This document shows, piece by piece, positions 33,026 to 41,589 of a stretch of DNA of 41,907 bases (position 1 is the stretch's first letter; every line of letters starts with the position of its first letter). The notes under the pieces were generated by a model. That model ran no database searches, was not told the DNA's origin, and worked only from the letters and a program-made list of their open reading frames with translations. A program made the position numbers and the translations under genes. This DNA is from Firmicutes bacterium CAG:646 (GTDB taxonomy: Bacteria; Bacillota; Clostridia; Lachnospirales; Lachnospiraceae): the NCBI GenBank assembly GCA_000432335.1, contig HF995396.1:13169-55075 (forward strand), written 5' to 3'.

Positions 33026-35611
33026 ATGAATATCAGTAAATTCACACAGAAATCTGTGCAGGCAGTTCAGGATCTGGAAAAGGCTGCGTATGAATTTGGT
33101 AATCAGGAGATTGAGCAGGAACATTTGTTATATAATCTGGTCCATCAGGAAGACAGTCTGATCCTGAAGATGATAGAGAAGATGGAGATCAATAAGGAAC
33201 ATTTTCTGAATAATCTGGAGAGTGTTCTAAATGCCCGGGTGAAGGTTTCCGGCGGTCAGGTGTATATTGGTCAGTATCTGAATAAAGCTCTGGTAAGCGC
33301 AGAAGATGAGGCGAAAGCGATGGGCGACGAGTATGTTTCGGTGGAACATCTCTTTTTGGCGCTTTTGCGTTACGCCAGTCCTTCTATGAAGAAGTTCTTT
33401 CAGGAGTATGGCATCACCAGAGAGCGTTTTTTGCAGGCTTTAAGTACTGTTCGGGGAAATCAGCGGGTGACAACGGATAATCCGGAGGCAACCTATGATA
33501 CCCTGAATAAATATGGGCAGGATCTGGTAGAAAAAGCCAGAGATCAGAAGCTTGATCCGGTGATCGGCAGAGATAGTGAGATCCGTAATGTGATCCGTAT
33601 CCTGTCCAGAAAAACTAAGAATAATCCGGTGCTGATCGGTGAACCTGGTGTGGGTAAAACGGCAGCCGTGGAAGGTCTGGCTCAGAGAATTGTCCGGGGA
33701 GATGTGCCCGAAGGCTTGAAGGACAAGAAGATTTTTGCCCTGGATATGGGAGCGCTGGTGGCAGGAGCCAAATATCGGGGAGAATTTGAAGAGAGGCTGA
33801 AAGCGGTTCTGGAAGAGGTAAGAAAGAGTGAAGGAAATATCATTCTGTTTATTGATGAGCTTCACTTGATCGTGGGCGCAGGTAAGACAGACGGCGCCAT
33901 GGATGCAGGCAATATGCTGAAACCTATGCTGGCGCGAGGAGAACTGCACTGTATCGGCGCAACGACACTGGATGAATATCGCCAGTATATTGAGAAGGAT
34001 GCGGCGCTGGAGAGAAGATTCCAGCCGGTTATGGTGGATGAACCTTCCGTGGAGGATACCATTTCTATTTTGCGAGGTCTGAAAGAGCGGTATGAGGTAT
34101 TTCATGGGGTGAAGATCACGGACAGCGCTTTAGTAGCAGCAGCAACCCTTTCCAATCGCTACATTTCCGACAGATTTTTGCCGGATAAAGCGATCGATTT
34201 GGTGGATGAGGCTTGTGCTTTGATTAAGACAGAGCTGGATTCACTGCCTACAGAATTGGATGAACAGCAGAGAAAGATCATGCAGATGGAGATTGAAGAG
34301 GCTGCGTTAAAGAAAGAGACGGATAAGCTCAGTCAGGAGCGGCTGGCAGATCTGCAAAGAGAGATGGCAGAATACAAGGACGTTTTTGCTGTTCAGAAAG
34401 CACAATGGGAAAATGAAAAGCATTCCGTAGAGAAGCTTTCCACTCTCAGAGAACAGATTGAGGATATGAATCGTCAGATTCAGCTTGCGCAGCAAAATTA
34501 TGACTTAAATAAAGCGGCAGAATTGCAGTATGGAGAGTTGCCGAAGCTGCAGAAACAGTTGGAAATAGAGGAAGAACGGGTAAAGAATCAGGATCTTTCG
34601 CTGGTTCATGAAAGTGTGACTGATGAAGAAATTGCCCGCATTATTTCTCGCTGGACAGGGATTCCGGTGGCAAAACTTACCGAGGGAGAAAAAACGAAGA
34701 TTCTTGGTTTGGAGGATGTGCTCCATAGAAGAGTGATCGGTCAGGATGAGGCTGTCACAAAAGTGACGGATGCGATTATTCGATCGAAAGCAGGGATCAA
34801 AGATCCAACAAAGCCAATCGGTTCCTTCCTGTTTCTGGGACCTACCGGTGTGGGTAAGACAGAGTTGGCAAAGACATTGGCGCAGACGTTGTTTGATGAT
34901 GAAAATAATATGGTGCGTATCGATATGAGTGAATACATGGAGAAATACTCTGTGTCCCGTCTGATCGGAGCGCCTCCGGGATATGTGGGATATGAGGAAG
35001 GCGGACAGCTTACAGAAGCGGTTCGGCGGAAACCGTATTCCGTGGTACTGTTCGATGAGATTGAAAAAGCCCATCCTGACGTATTTAACGTGCTTTTACA
35101 GGTGCTGGATGACGGGCGGATCACAGACTCTCAGGGAAGAACCGTAGACTTTAAAAACACGATTCTGATTATGACTTCCAATATTGGTTCTTCCTATTTA
35201 TTGGATGGTATTCAGGAGGACGGCAGTATTCGTCCGGAAAATATTGAGATGGTGCATAATGAACTGCGGGCTCATTTCCGTCCGGAATTTTTGAATCGTC
35301 TGGACGAAATGATCATGTTTAAGCCATTGACGAAAGAAAATATCGGAGGTATTATCGAATTGCTGATAGAAGAACTGAACCGCCGTCTGGCAGATCAGGA
35401 AATTTCTATTCGCCTGACTCCGGCAGCAAAAGATTTTGTGATCGAAGGAGGCTACGATCCGGTATATGGCGCCCGTCCTCTGAAACGTTATCTGCAGAAA
35501 AATGTGGAAACATTGGCGGCAAAAATGATTTTGGGTGGAAAAGTTCATACAGAGGATTGTATCGTTCTGGATGTGCAAAATGGAGAATTGACAGCCGAGA
35601 CAGAACAGTAA
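33026..35611 (+). CDS. clpB: ClpB, protein disaggregase (Hsp100)
   Basis: The start is the ATG at 33026 (MNISKFTQKSVQAVQ) behind AAAGGAG; an earlier in-frame ATG at 32939 lies inside the promoter. The 861-aa protein has the Clp N-domain repeat (1-145), AAA-1 with Walker A GEPGVGKTA and Walker B IILFIDELH, the coiled-coil middle domain that distinguishes ClpB (about 390-510), AAA-2 with GPTGVGKTE and VVLFDEIEKAHPD, and the D2-small domain. It extracts proteins from aggregates with DnaK. Heat-shock control by HrcA is suggested by the CIRCE-like site. Confidence 0.97.
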   Translation: MNISKFTQKSVQAVQDLEKAAYEFGNQEIEQEHLLYNLVHQEDSLILKMIEKMEINKEHFLNNLESVLNARVKVSGGQVYIGQYLNKALVSAEDEAKAMGDEYVSVEHLFLALLRYASPSMKKFFQEYGITRERFLQALSTVRGNQRVTTDNPEATYDTLNKYGQDLVEKARDQKLDPVIGRDSEIRNVIRILSRKTKNNPVLIGEPGVGKTAAVEGLAQRIVRGDVPEGLKDKKIFALDMGALVAGAKYRGEFEERLKAVLEEVRKSEGNIILFIDELHLIVGAGKTDGAMDAGNMLKPMLARGELHCIGATTLDEYRQYIEKDAALERRFQPVMVDEPSVEDTISILRGLKERYEVFHGVKITDSALVAAATLSNRYISDRFLPDKAIDLVDEACALIKTELDSLPTELDEQQRKIMQMEIEEAALKKETDKLSQERLADLQREMAEYKDVFAVQKAQWENEKHSVEKLSTLREQIEDMNRQIQLAQQNYDLNKAAELQYGELPKLQKQLEIEEERVKNQDLSLVHESVTDEEIARIISRWTGIPVAKLTEGEKTKILGLEDVLHRRVIGQDEAVTKVTDAIIRSKAGIKDPTKPIGSFLFLGPTGVGKTELAKTLAQTLFDDENNMVRIDMSEYMEKYSVSRLIGAPPGYVGYEEGGQLTEAVRRKPYSVVLFDEIEKAHPDVFNVLLQVLDDGRITDSQGRTVDFKNTILIMTSNIGSSYLLDGIQEDGSIRPENIEMVHNELRAHFRPEFLNRLDEMIMFKPLTKENIGGIIELLIEELNRRLADQEISIRLTPAAKDFVIEGGYDPVYGARPLKRYLQKNVETLAAKMILGGKVHTEDCIVLDVQNGELTAETEQ

Positions 35612-35643
35612 TAAGGAATAAGATATAAGAACAGGAGAGAATT

Positions 35644-35814
35644 ATGCCAAAAGATCCCGTGATACTTTTAAGCTACATTAATACACAGCTCAGGGATTTT
35701 TACCCTACGCTGGCGGATTTTTGTGAGGATAAGGCGGTCAGCCAGAACGAGATAGAACAAAAGCTCAGTAGGATTGATTATGTGTATGATCCGGTAGTGA
35801 ATCAGTTTATTTGA
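35644..35814 (+). CDS. DUF4250 small protein
   Basis: A 56-aa frame (MPKDPVILLSYINTQLRDFY, ending YDPVVNQFI) starts behind CAGGAGAG, 32 nt after clpB. The opening MPKDP-LLS-N--LRD and closing IDY-YDP--NQF are the hallmarks of DUF4250, widespread in Lachnospiraceae and of unknown function. It has no membrane segment. It is probably transcribed with clpB, since a strong terminator follows immediately. Confidence 0.88.
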   Translation: MPKDPVILLSYINTQLRDFYPTLADFCEDKAVSQNEIEQKLSRIDYVYDPVVNQFI

Positions 35815-35818
35815 CAGA

Positions 35819-35866
35819 AACGAAAGAATTTATGAAAGATAATCTTCATAAATTCTTTCGTTTTCC
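35819..35866. terminator. Strong rho-independent terminator after clpB-DUF4250
   Basis: A perfect 18-bp stem, AACGAAAGAATTTATGAA (35819-35836) with its complement at 35845-35862, has an 8-nt loop. T-rich sequence follows, and A-rich sequence on the other side makes it potentially bidirectional. Confidence 0.9.
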
Positions 35867-35938
35867 TTTCTTTAAAATCAAGGACTTTCGGTTATTCTAT
35901 AGATAACGGAAAGGCTTTGACAGCGAGGAGGGATTTTT

Positions 35939-36490
35939 ATGAGAAAAACAGTGCAAAAAGTATATCCGATCACGACTTTGATTCTTCTGTTTTTCCTTTT
36001 TTCCTTTACAGGATGGGTTTGGGAGGTTATCTGTCATTTGGTGGAGGACAGAATGTTTATTAATCGAGGGGTTCTTTTCGGACCCTGGCTTCCCATTTAC
36101 GGTACGGGTGGGATTTTAATTCTTGTGCTTTTGAAACGCTTTTTTGACCGTCCGGGTCTGTTGTTTGTTATGATCATGACTGTCTGCGGTGTTGTGGAGT
36201 ATGTGACCGGTTGGTGGCTGGAGACGTTTTTTCATACCCGTTGGTGGGACTATCGGGATTTTGTGTTTCAGATTCAGGGAAGGGTTTGCCTGATCGGGTT
36301 GCTGGTGTTTGGGCTTGGCGGACTGGCCTTTGTGTATGAGATTGCGCCTCGGCTGAACAAACTGATTATGAAAATGAACGTGTCTATACGCAAGCTGCTC
36401 TGTGCAGTACTGATTACCGTATTCGTGATCGATCTTTTGTATTCGCTGGCGAACCCTAACACCGGATTTGGGATTACCAGCGGGATTTAA
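35939..36490 (+). CDS. CmpB-family membrane protein (putative ABC transporter permease, PF06541 type)
   Basis: The 183-aa protein has about five membrane segments and the family signatures FSFTGWVWEVICHL, NRGVLFGPWLPIYGTGG and EYVTGWWLETFFHTRWWDY. These proteins are often annotated as ABC permeases, but no ATPase lies nearby and the function is unproven. GAGGAGGG precedes the ATG. The gene stands alone between the clpB terminator and the cobalamin riboswitch. Confidence 0.85.
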   Translation: MRKTVQKVYPITTLILLFFLFSFTGWVWEVICHLVEDRMFINRGVLFGPWLPIYGTGGILILVLLKRFFDRPGLLFVMIMTVCGVVEYVTGWWLETFFHTRWWDYRDFVFQIQGRVCLIGLLVFGLGGLAFVYEIAPRLNKLIMKMNVSIRKLLCAVLITVFVIDLLYSLANPNTGFGITSGI

Positions 36491-36559
36491 AAAGGGGTTG
36501 ACGAACAGGCAGAGAGCTGTTATGATAAGACTTGTATAAATTCCATAGACATATATAAA

Positions 36560-36725
36560 GTGCATCTGCGGATCTGATCCGTTGGTGAGAGAGGGAATCA
36601 GGTGAGAAGCCTGAGCGATCCGGTCACTGTAATCAGGGAGGAAAGCCCAGAAAGTCCATTGTATCGAAGGATATGAGAAGGAGGGCGGACCGATGATCTG
36701 TAAGCCAGGAAACCTGCTTGTATAT
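36560..36725 (+). ncRNA. Cobalamin (B12) riboswitch aptamer
   Basis: The core is recognisable: GGGAATCAGGTGAGAAGCCT at 36593-36612, GTCACTGTAA at 36623-36632, and the 3' B12-box-like AAGCCAGGAAACCTGC at 36703-36718. These appear in the order and spacing of AdoCbl-type aptamers. The next gene is the RND exporter at 37075, 350 nt away, with an intrinsic terminator between (36981-37005). Termination in the presence of cobalamin is the likely mode. The outer boundaries are approximate. Confidence 0.85.
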
Positions 36726-36802
36726 GATAAGGTTAAAACTTCCGAGTAAAGTTTTACATCCTGTTTTCAATAAATCGACATCTGATTTTATGGAATTGAA
36801 TG

Positions 36803-36950
36803 GTCAGAATGGGAGCGAAACGTTCTGAAGCCTTAGATGAATTTATGCATTCGATTAAACGGCAGGGTGAAAAGCTCCGAACTGACAGATTTACCATTTT
36901 ATTTACCTCCGCAACAAATATTATGGATTCCTCTTAAATCGTCGTCGGAG
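36803..36950 (+). other. Unassigned structured RNA region between riboswitch and terminator
   Basis: GTCAG (36803-36807) and GGAGC (36812-36816) pair with GCTCC (36874-36878) and CTGAC (36882-36886) as a nested, interrupted stem enclosing about 57 nt, with a small inner hairpin GAAT/ATTC (36839-36842 with 36849-36852). A further CTCCG/CGGAG hairpin follows (36907-36911 with 36946-36950). A 45-codon frame from 36800 exists but has no ribosome binding site. It may be a long expression platform of the B12 riboswitch or a separate RNA element. Together with the riboswitch and terminator this accounts for most of the 584-nt gap. Confidence 0.4.
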
Positions 36951-36980
36951 CAGCTTTCATCCAAATTCTAAAAAAATTCT

Positions 36981-37005
36981 AAAGACCTTGCGGGGTCTTT
37001 TTTTT
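36981..37005 (+). terminator. Rho-independent terminator ahead of the RND gene
   Basis: AAAGACC (36981-36987) pairs with GGTCTTT (36994-37000) around a 6-nt loop and is followed by more T residues. It can serve as the switchable terminator of the cobalamin leader. Confidence 0.8.
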
Positions 37006-37074
37006 GTTTTATTTTCCTGTTATACTTTTTTTGATCGACTTTTGTAAGAAAAGAGCGTAGGAGGAGAAGAGAGC

Positions 37075-40000
37075 ATGCTATCGAAGTTTAGCGTAAAGAA
37101 GCCGTATACCGTTATGGTGGGAATTATTCTGGTGCTGATTCTGGGTGTGGTGTCATTTTCCAATATGACAGCGGATCTTCTGCCAGATATTAACCTGCCC
37201 TATGCTATGGTCATGACCACATATCCGGGGGCGAGCCCGGAAGAAGTGGAGACGATGGTGAGTAAACCGGTAGAACAGGCTATGGCAACAGTAAGTAATA
37301 TTGAAAATATTCAATCCGTTTCCAGTGAGAATATGTCCATGGTGATTTTGCAGTTTGCTCAGACGACGGATATGGATTCTGCCAGTCTGGAAATGCGGGA
37401 GAATCTGGATCAGATCCGTTCTTATTGGGATGACAGTGTGGGAAATCCGGTGATCATGAAAATGAATCCCGAGATGATGCCGATCATGGTGGCGGCGCTG
37501 GAAAAGGATGATCTGGACAGTGTGGGAATTACCAATCTGGCAGAGGAAGAACTGTTATCTGAGTTGGAAAGCCTGGAGGGAGTAGCGTCTGTAAGTACCT
37601 CAGGGGAGGTAGAGGAGAGTGTGCAGGTGTTACTTCGTCAGGATAAAATTGATGAGGTAAATAAGAAAATAGAGAAGGCTTTGGGAAAGTCTTTTGATGA
37701 GGCGAATCAGGAACTGGAGGATGCAGAGAAAGAACTGGATCAGGCGCAGAGTCAGTTGGACAGTGGGAAATCCCAGTTAAACAGCGGTCAGAGAGAGTTG
37801 ACAGACCGGCTTTCTCAGGCGGCAGGAGCCGAGGCGCAGCTTCTGGAGGGAGAATCTCAGTTAAATGCGGGTGAAAAACAGTTGGAGGTAGCAGAGGCGG
37901 AGCTGGCAGAGAAGAGAAATGCCTTGAGTGCGCAGATCAATCAGCTCAAGGCGGGAAATCCGGTGAAGGATGAGACGTATCAGAAGGCGTATGATCAGGC
38001 GTATGAAGGTGCTCTGGCGCAGGCGTATGCCGAGGCAGATGCGCAGGTGGAACAGCAGATTGCCAGCCAGATTGCCCTTGTGCAGCAAAGAATTGCAGAG
38101 TTGGAAGCACAAGCGCAGCCGGAGGGGCAGGAAGAGACGGGAAATCTGGGAGAAACACCGCAGATTTCGTCTGCATCAGCTTTGAATCTGGGAGATATCC
38201 CGGGAATTGAACTTCCGGATATAACGCCGGGAGACGCAAATGAGTTGGAAACACTGCGGCTGTATCTTGGGGTGCTTCAGGCGCCGGAGACGATGGACAC
38301 TGCAAAAAAAGCGGCACAGGCTGCGGCAAAGGCAGCGTTAGATCAGCAGTTTCCTGCCTCTTTTAATGAGCAGTACTGCAGTCAGGCGTTGGAGACGCTG
38401 CAGGGATATCTGGGAGAACTGGATGCGGCCGAGGCGCAGATCGATGCTAAAAAAGGAGAATTGAATACGATCCGTCAGCAGTTGGAGACAGGAAAAATTT
38501 CTCTGGCGCAGGCGCAGGCTCAGATTGAAAATGCAAAGATTGCGGCTACCATTGAGATGGCTTCCGCACAGTCCCAGCTGGCGGCAGGTCAGGAAAAGGT
38601 GAAGGAAGGAAAGGAACAGTTAAAAGAAGGGAAAAAGCAGTTGAAAGAATCTCAGGAAGAAGCGCTGGAAAGCGCAAAGCTGGAAGGAAAAGTAACGCCT
38701 GAGATGATCACCCAGATTCTCACAGCCCAGAATTTCAGTATGCCGGCGGGTTATGTGACGGAGGATGGAATTTCCTATTTGGTGCGTGTGGGAGATAAAT
38801 TTGAAGATACGGAAAATATGGAAGACTTAGTGTTATTTGATCTGGGACTGGAAGGGCTGGAGCCTGTTCGCCTGTCGGATGTAGCCGATGTGGCGGTGAC
38901 AAATAATGCGTCGGAGGTATATGCGAAGATCAATGGGAAACCAGGTATTGTACTGACGATGCAGAAACAGACGGGATATTCTACCGGAGAGGTTTCCGAT
39001 CGGATCAAAGAAAAATTTGATGATCTGATGAAAACTCATGAGGGCTTACATATCACACCGCTGATGGATCAGGGAATCTACATCGATATGGTGGTAAATT
39101 CCGTATTGGATAATCTGATTTCCGGAGCCATTCTGGCTATCTTGATTTTATTTGTATTTTTGAAGGATATCAGACCGACGGCTATCGTGGCATGCTCCAT
39201 ACCGATCAGTGTTTTGGGAGCAGTGGTGCTGATGTATTTCAGCGGTATCACGCTGAATATTATTTCCCTGTCCGGTCTTGCCCTGGGTGTTGGTATGCTG
39301 GTGGATAACTCCATTGTGGTAATTGAAAATATTTACCGGCTCAGAAGTCTGGGAGTGCCAGCCCGGAAAGCGGCAGTGCAGGGGGCAAGACAGGTGGCAG
39401 CGGCGATTACGGCATCTACCCTTACCACTGTCTGCGTATTTCTGCCGATTGTATTTACGAAAGGAATTACCCGACAGCTTTTTGTGGACATGGGACTGAC
39501 TATCGGTTATTCGTTGCTGGCGAGCCTGGTGATCGCGTTATCGCTGGTTCCGGCTATGTCAGGAGGAATGCTGAAAAAAACTACGGAAAAACCACATGCA
39601 TTGCTGGATAAGATGAATGGTCTTTACGGAAAATGGATGGAAAAGGTACTTCATAAGAAGGCGTTCGTTCTGATTGGCGTGGTAGTTTTGCTGGTAGTCA
39701 GCGGTCTTTTGGCGCTGCGAAAGGGAACGGCGTTTATCCCTGCGATGGAGAGTACGCAGGCTTCTATTTCTCTGACGATGCCGGAAGGCTCCAGCGTGGA
39801 AGAGACGGGAGCTATGGCAGATGAAGTGATGGCGCGGCTGGAAGATCTGAAAGATATCGAGCAAATGGGCGCCATGGCGGGAGGAAGCTCCAGCATGGGA
39901 AGCAGTTCAGATGCTGCCACGGCTTCCATTTATCTTCTGCTTTCCGAGGATAAGGAAATGACCGGTCAGGAGCTTTCAGATGTAATCGTGGAGCGGACAA

Positions 40001-41202
40001 AGGATTTGGACTGTGAGATTGTTGTCAGCGCGAACAATATGGATATGTCAGCCCTGGGAGGAAGCGGTATTCAGATTCAGATCAAAGGAAAAGAACTGGA
40101 TACCATTCAAAAAATTGCCGGAGATGTGGCAAAGCTTTTGGAGGAGACAGAAGGTCTGGAGCAGATTTCTGACGGTATGGAGGAAGCCACAGAGGAATTG
40201 CGTCTGGCAGTGAAAAAGGAGGCGGCGGCAAAGTATAATCTGACTACCGCTCAGATTTTCCAGCAGATACAAAAGCAGCTTGCCGAACAGGAAACAGCCA
40301 CTACCCTCTCTACCGAGAGTAAAGATTATGATATTGTGGTAAAAGATGAAAAACAGGCCGCTTATACCAGAGAAGATGTGAAAGATTTTACCATTCAGGC
40401 AACGGATCAGGAAGGAAAGACGGAAGAGGTGCCATTAGAAGAACTGGCAGAATTTGTGGATGCCAAGAGTCCGGATTCTATCCAAAGATCGAATCAGATG
40501 CGGTATCTGACGGTATCTGCGGCGGTAAGTGATGGATATAATGTGGGGATTGTGGGAAAAGAGGTAAAGGAAAAGCTGAAAGATTATCAGATGCCGGAGG
40601 GATACTCGGCAGAGATGGCAGGAGAGGATGAAACCATTCAGGAGGCGATGACAGAGGTCCTGAAAATGCTGGGTCTTGCCGTGGTGTTCATTTATCTCAT
40701 TATGGTAGCGCAGTTCCAGTCGTTACTGTCACCGTTTATCGTAATGTTTACTATGCCGCTGGCATTTACCGGAGGATTTTTAGGTCTGGCGGTTGCCGGA
40801 GAAGAAGTCAGTGTGATCGCGATGATCGGATTTGTAATGCTCAGTGGAATTATTGTAAATAACGGAATTGTTCTGGTGGATTACATCAATCAGCTTCGGG
40901 CAGAGGGCATGGAGAAACAGCAGGCGATCATTCAGGCGGGTAAGACCAGAATGCGCCCGATCCTGATGACTGCGCTTACGACGATACTGGGACTATTTAC
41001 CATGGCTCTGGGAATAGGAATGGGAGCGGACATGGTACAGCCCATGGCGGTTGTCGTGATTGGAGGATTGGCGTATGGAACCATCCTCACCCTGTTTGTG
41101 GTACCGTGTATCTATGATATTCTGAATCGTAGGAATTATCATCGGGAGGAAGAGTCAGAGTTGGATGATACGGATTACATACCTGAGACTGTAGAGAAGT
41201 AA
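37075..41202 (+). CDS. RND-family efflux transporter (HAE1/SwrC-like) with long coiled-coil insertion
   Basis: The 1375-aa protein starts behind TAGGAGGAG. The N-terminal helix (KKPYTVMVGIILVLILGVVSF), LLPDINLPYAMVMTTYPGASP and the porter domain are typical of HAE1-type RND pumps. Two clusters of membrane helices follow: 680-860, with GLALGVGMLVDNSIVVIENI, and 1180-1360, with IIVNNGIVLVDYINQLRAEG and the TALTTILGLFTMA end. The acidic residues of the helix-4 motif (VDNSIVV) are present. About 350 residues (200-555) are an insertion of Gln/Glu/Ala-rich heptads (ELDQAQSQLDSGKSQLNSGQ and similar), making it some 300 aa longer than SwrC. No membrane-fusion or outer-membrane partner is nearby. Control by the upstream B12 riboswitch is likely; the substrate is unknown. 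Confidence 0.92.
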   Translation: MLSKFSVKKPYTVMVGIILVLILGVVSFSNMTADLLPDINLPYAMVMTTYPGASPEEVETMVSKPVEQAMATVSNIENIQSVSSENMSMVILQFAQTTDMDSASLEMRENLDQIRSYWDDSVGNPVIMKMNPEMMPIMVAALEKDDLDSVGITNLAEEELLSELESLEGVASVSTSGEVEESVQVLLRQDKIDEVNKKIEKALGKSFDEANQELEDAEKELDQAQSQLDSGKSQLNSGQRELTDRLSQAAGAEAQLLEGESQLNAGEKQLEVAEAELAEKRNALSAQINQLKAGNPVKDETYQKAYDQAYEGALAQAYAEADAQVEQQIASQIALVQQRIAELEAQAQPEGQEETGNLGETPQISSASALNLGDIPGIELPDITPGDANELETLRLYLGVLQAPETMDTAKKAAQAAAKAALDQQFPASFNEQYCSQALETLQGYLGELDAAEAQIDAKKGELNTIRQQLETGKISLAQAQAQIENAKIAATIEMASAQSQLAAGQEKVKEGKEQLKEGKKQLKESQEEALESAKLEGKVTPEMITQILTAQNFSMPAGYVTEDGISYLVRVGDKFEDTENMEDLVLFDLGLEGLEPVRLSDVADVAVTNNASEVYAKINGKPGIVLTMQKQTGYSTGEVSDRIKEKFDDLMKTHEGLHITPLMDQGIYIDMVVNSVLDNLISGAILAILILFVFLKDIRPTAIVACSIPISVLGAVVLMYFSGITLNIISLSGLALGVGMLVDNSIVVIENIYRLRSLGVPARKAAVQGARQVAAAITASTLTTVCVFLPIVFTKGITRQLFVDMGLTIGYSLLASLVIALSLVPAMSGGMLKKTTEKPHALLDKMNGLYGKWMEKVLHKKAFVLIGVVVLLVVSGLLALRKGTAFIPAMESTQASISLTMPEGSSVEETGAMADEVMARLEDLKDIEQMGAMAGGSSSMGSSSDAATASIYLLLSEDKEMTGQELSDVIVERTKDLDCEIVVSANNMDMSALGGSGIQIQIKGKELDTIQKIAGDVAKLLEETEGLEQISDGMEEATEELRLAVKKEAAAKYNLTTAQIFQQIQKQLAEQETATTLSTESKDYDIVVKDEKQAAYTREDVKDFTIQATDQEGKTEEVPLEELAEFVDAKSPDSIQRSNQMRYLTVSAAVSDGYNVGIVGKEVKEKLKDYQMPEGYSAEMAGEDETIQEAMTEVLKMLGLAVVFIYLIMVAQFQSLLSPFIVMFTMPLAFTGGFLGLAVAGEEVSVIAMIGFVMLSGIIVNNGIVLVDYINQLRAEGMEKQQAIIQAGKTRMRPILMTALTTILGLFTMALGIGMGADMVQPMAVVVIGGLAYGTILTLFVVPCIYDILNRRNYHREEESELDDTDYIPETVEK

Positions 41203-41210
41203 AAAAATTC

Positions 41211-41239
41211 TTGACAAAAGAAAAAAAGCCTACTATAGT
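41211..41239 (+). promoter_or_regulatory. valS leader promoter
   Basis: A consensus TTGACA (41211-41216) and TATAGT (41234-41239) are separated by 17 nt. They lie directly after the RND stop and before the T-box leader. Confidence 0.85.
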
Positions 41240-41249
41240 ATAGAGCAAA

Positions 41250-41529
41250 CCAGATGTTAAAGGTTATGACAAAGAGGAGTACGCATGTTGCGCCCACAGA
41301 GAGGGATATTCAGAGGCTGAAAGGTATCCCGGGAAGGTGTATGCGGAAGGTAGCTTTGGAACTGGAGAGCTGAACTCTCGGAAAGCGGAGAAAAGTAGGT
41401 TTTCACGATTCGTCCCCGTTACAGGACTCAGAGAAGTATGGACGCAGAGAGTTTTAGGAGTTCATATAAGCAAGGTGGTACCGCGAGATATTCGCCCTTC
41501 TTATCCGTTTGGATAAGGAGGGCTTTTTT
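41250..41529 (+). ncRNA. T-box riboswitch (tRNA-Val), valS leader
   Basis: The leader carries Stem I with the specifier loop: AGTA near 41278-41281 opposes GCGGAAGGTAGC, placing the Val codon GTA at 41350-41352. The T-box itself is AGGTGGTACCGCG at 41473-41485. A terminator hairpin follows, GCCCTTCTTATCC (41494-41506) with GGATAAGGAGGGC (41511-41523) and a T-run. Uncharged tRNA-Val binding would favour the antiterminator and allow valS expression. The leader plus spacer fills the 387-nt gap before valS. Confidence 0.93.
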
Positions 41530-41589
41530 AGTGTGTGGGAGCGCCAGAGAAGAGTATTTGCAATATAGTTTTTATAACAGGAGGTAATC

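Noticed and set aside
36800..36937. 45-codon reading frame in the riboswitch-RND gap
   Set aside because: There is no ribosome binding site, the frame overlaps nested RNA stems, and the translation matches nothing I recognise.
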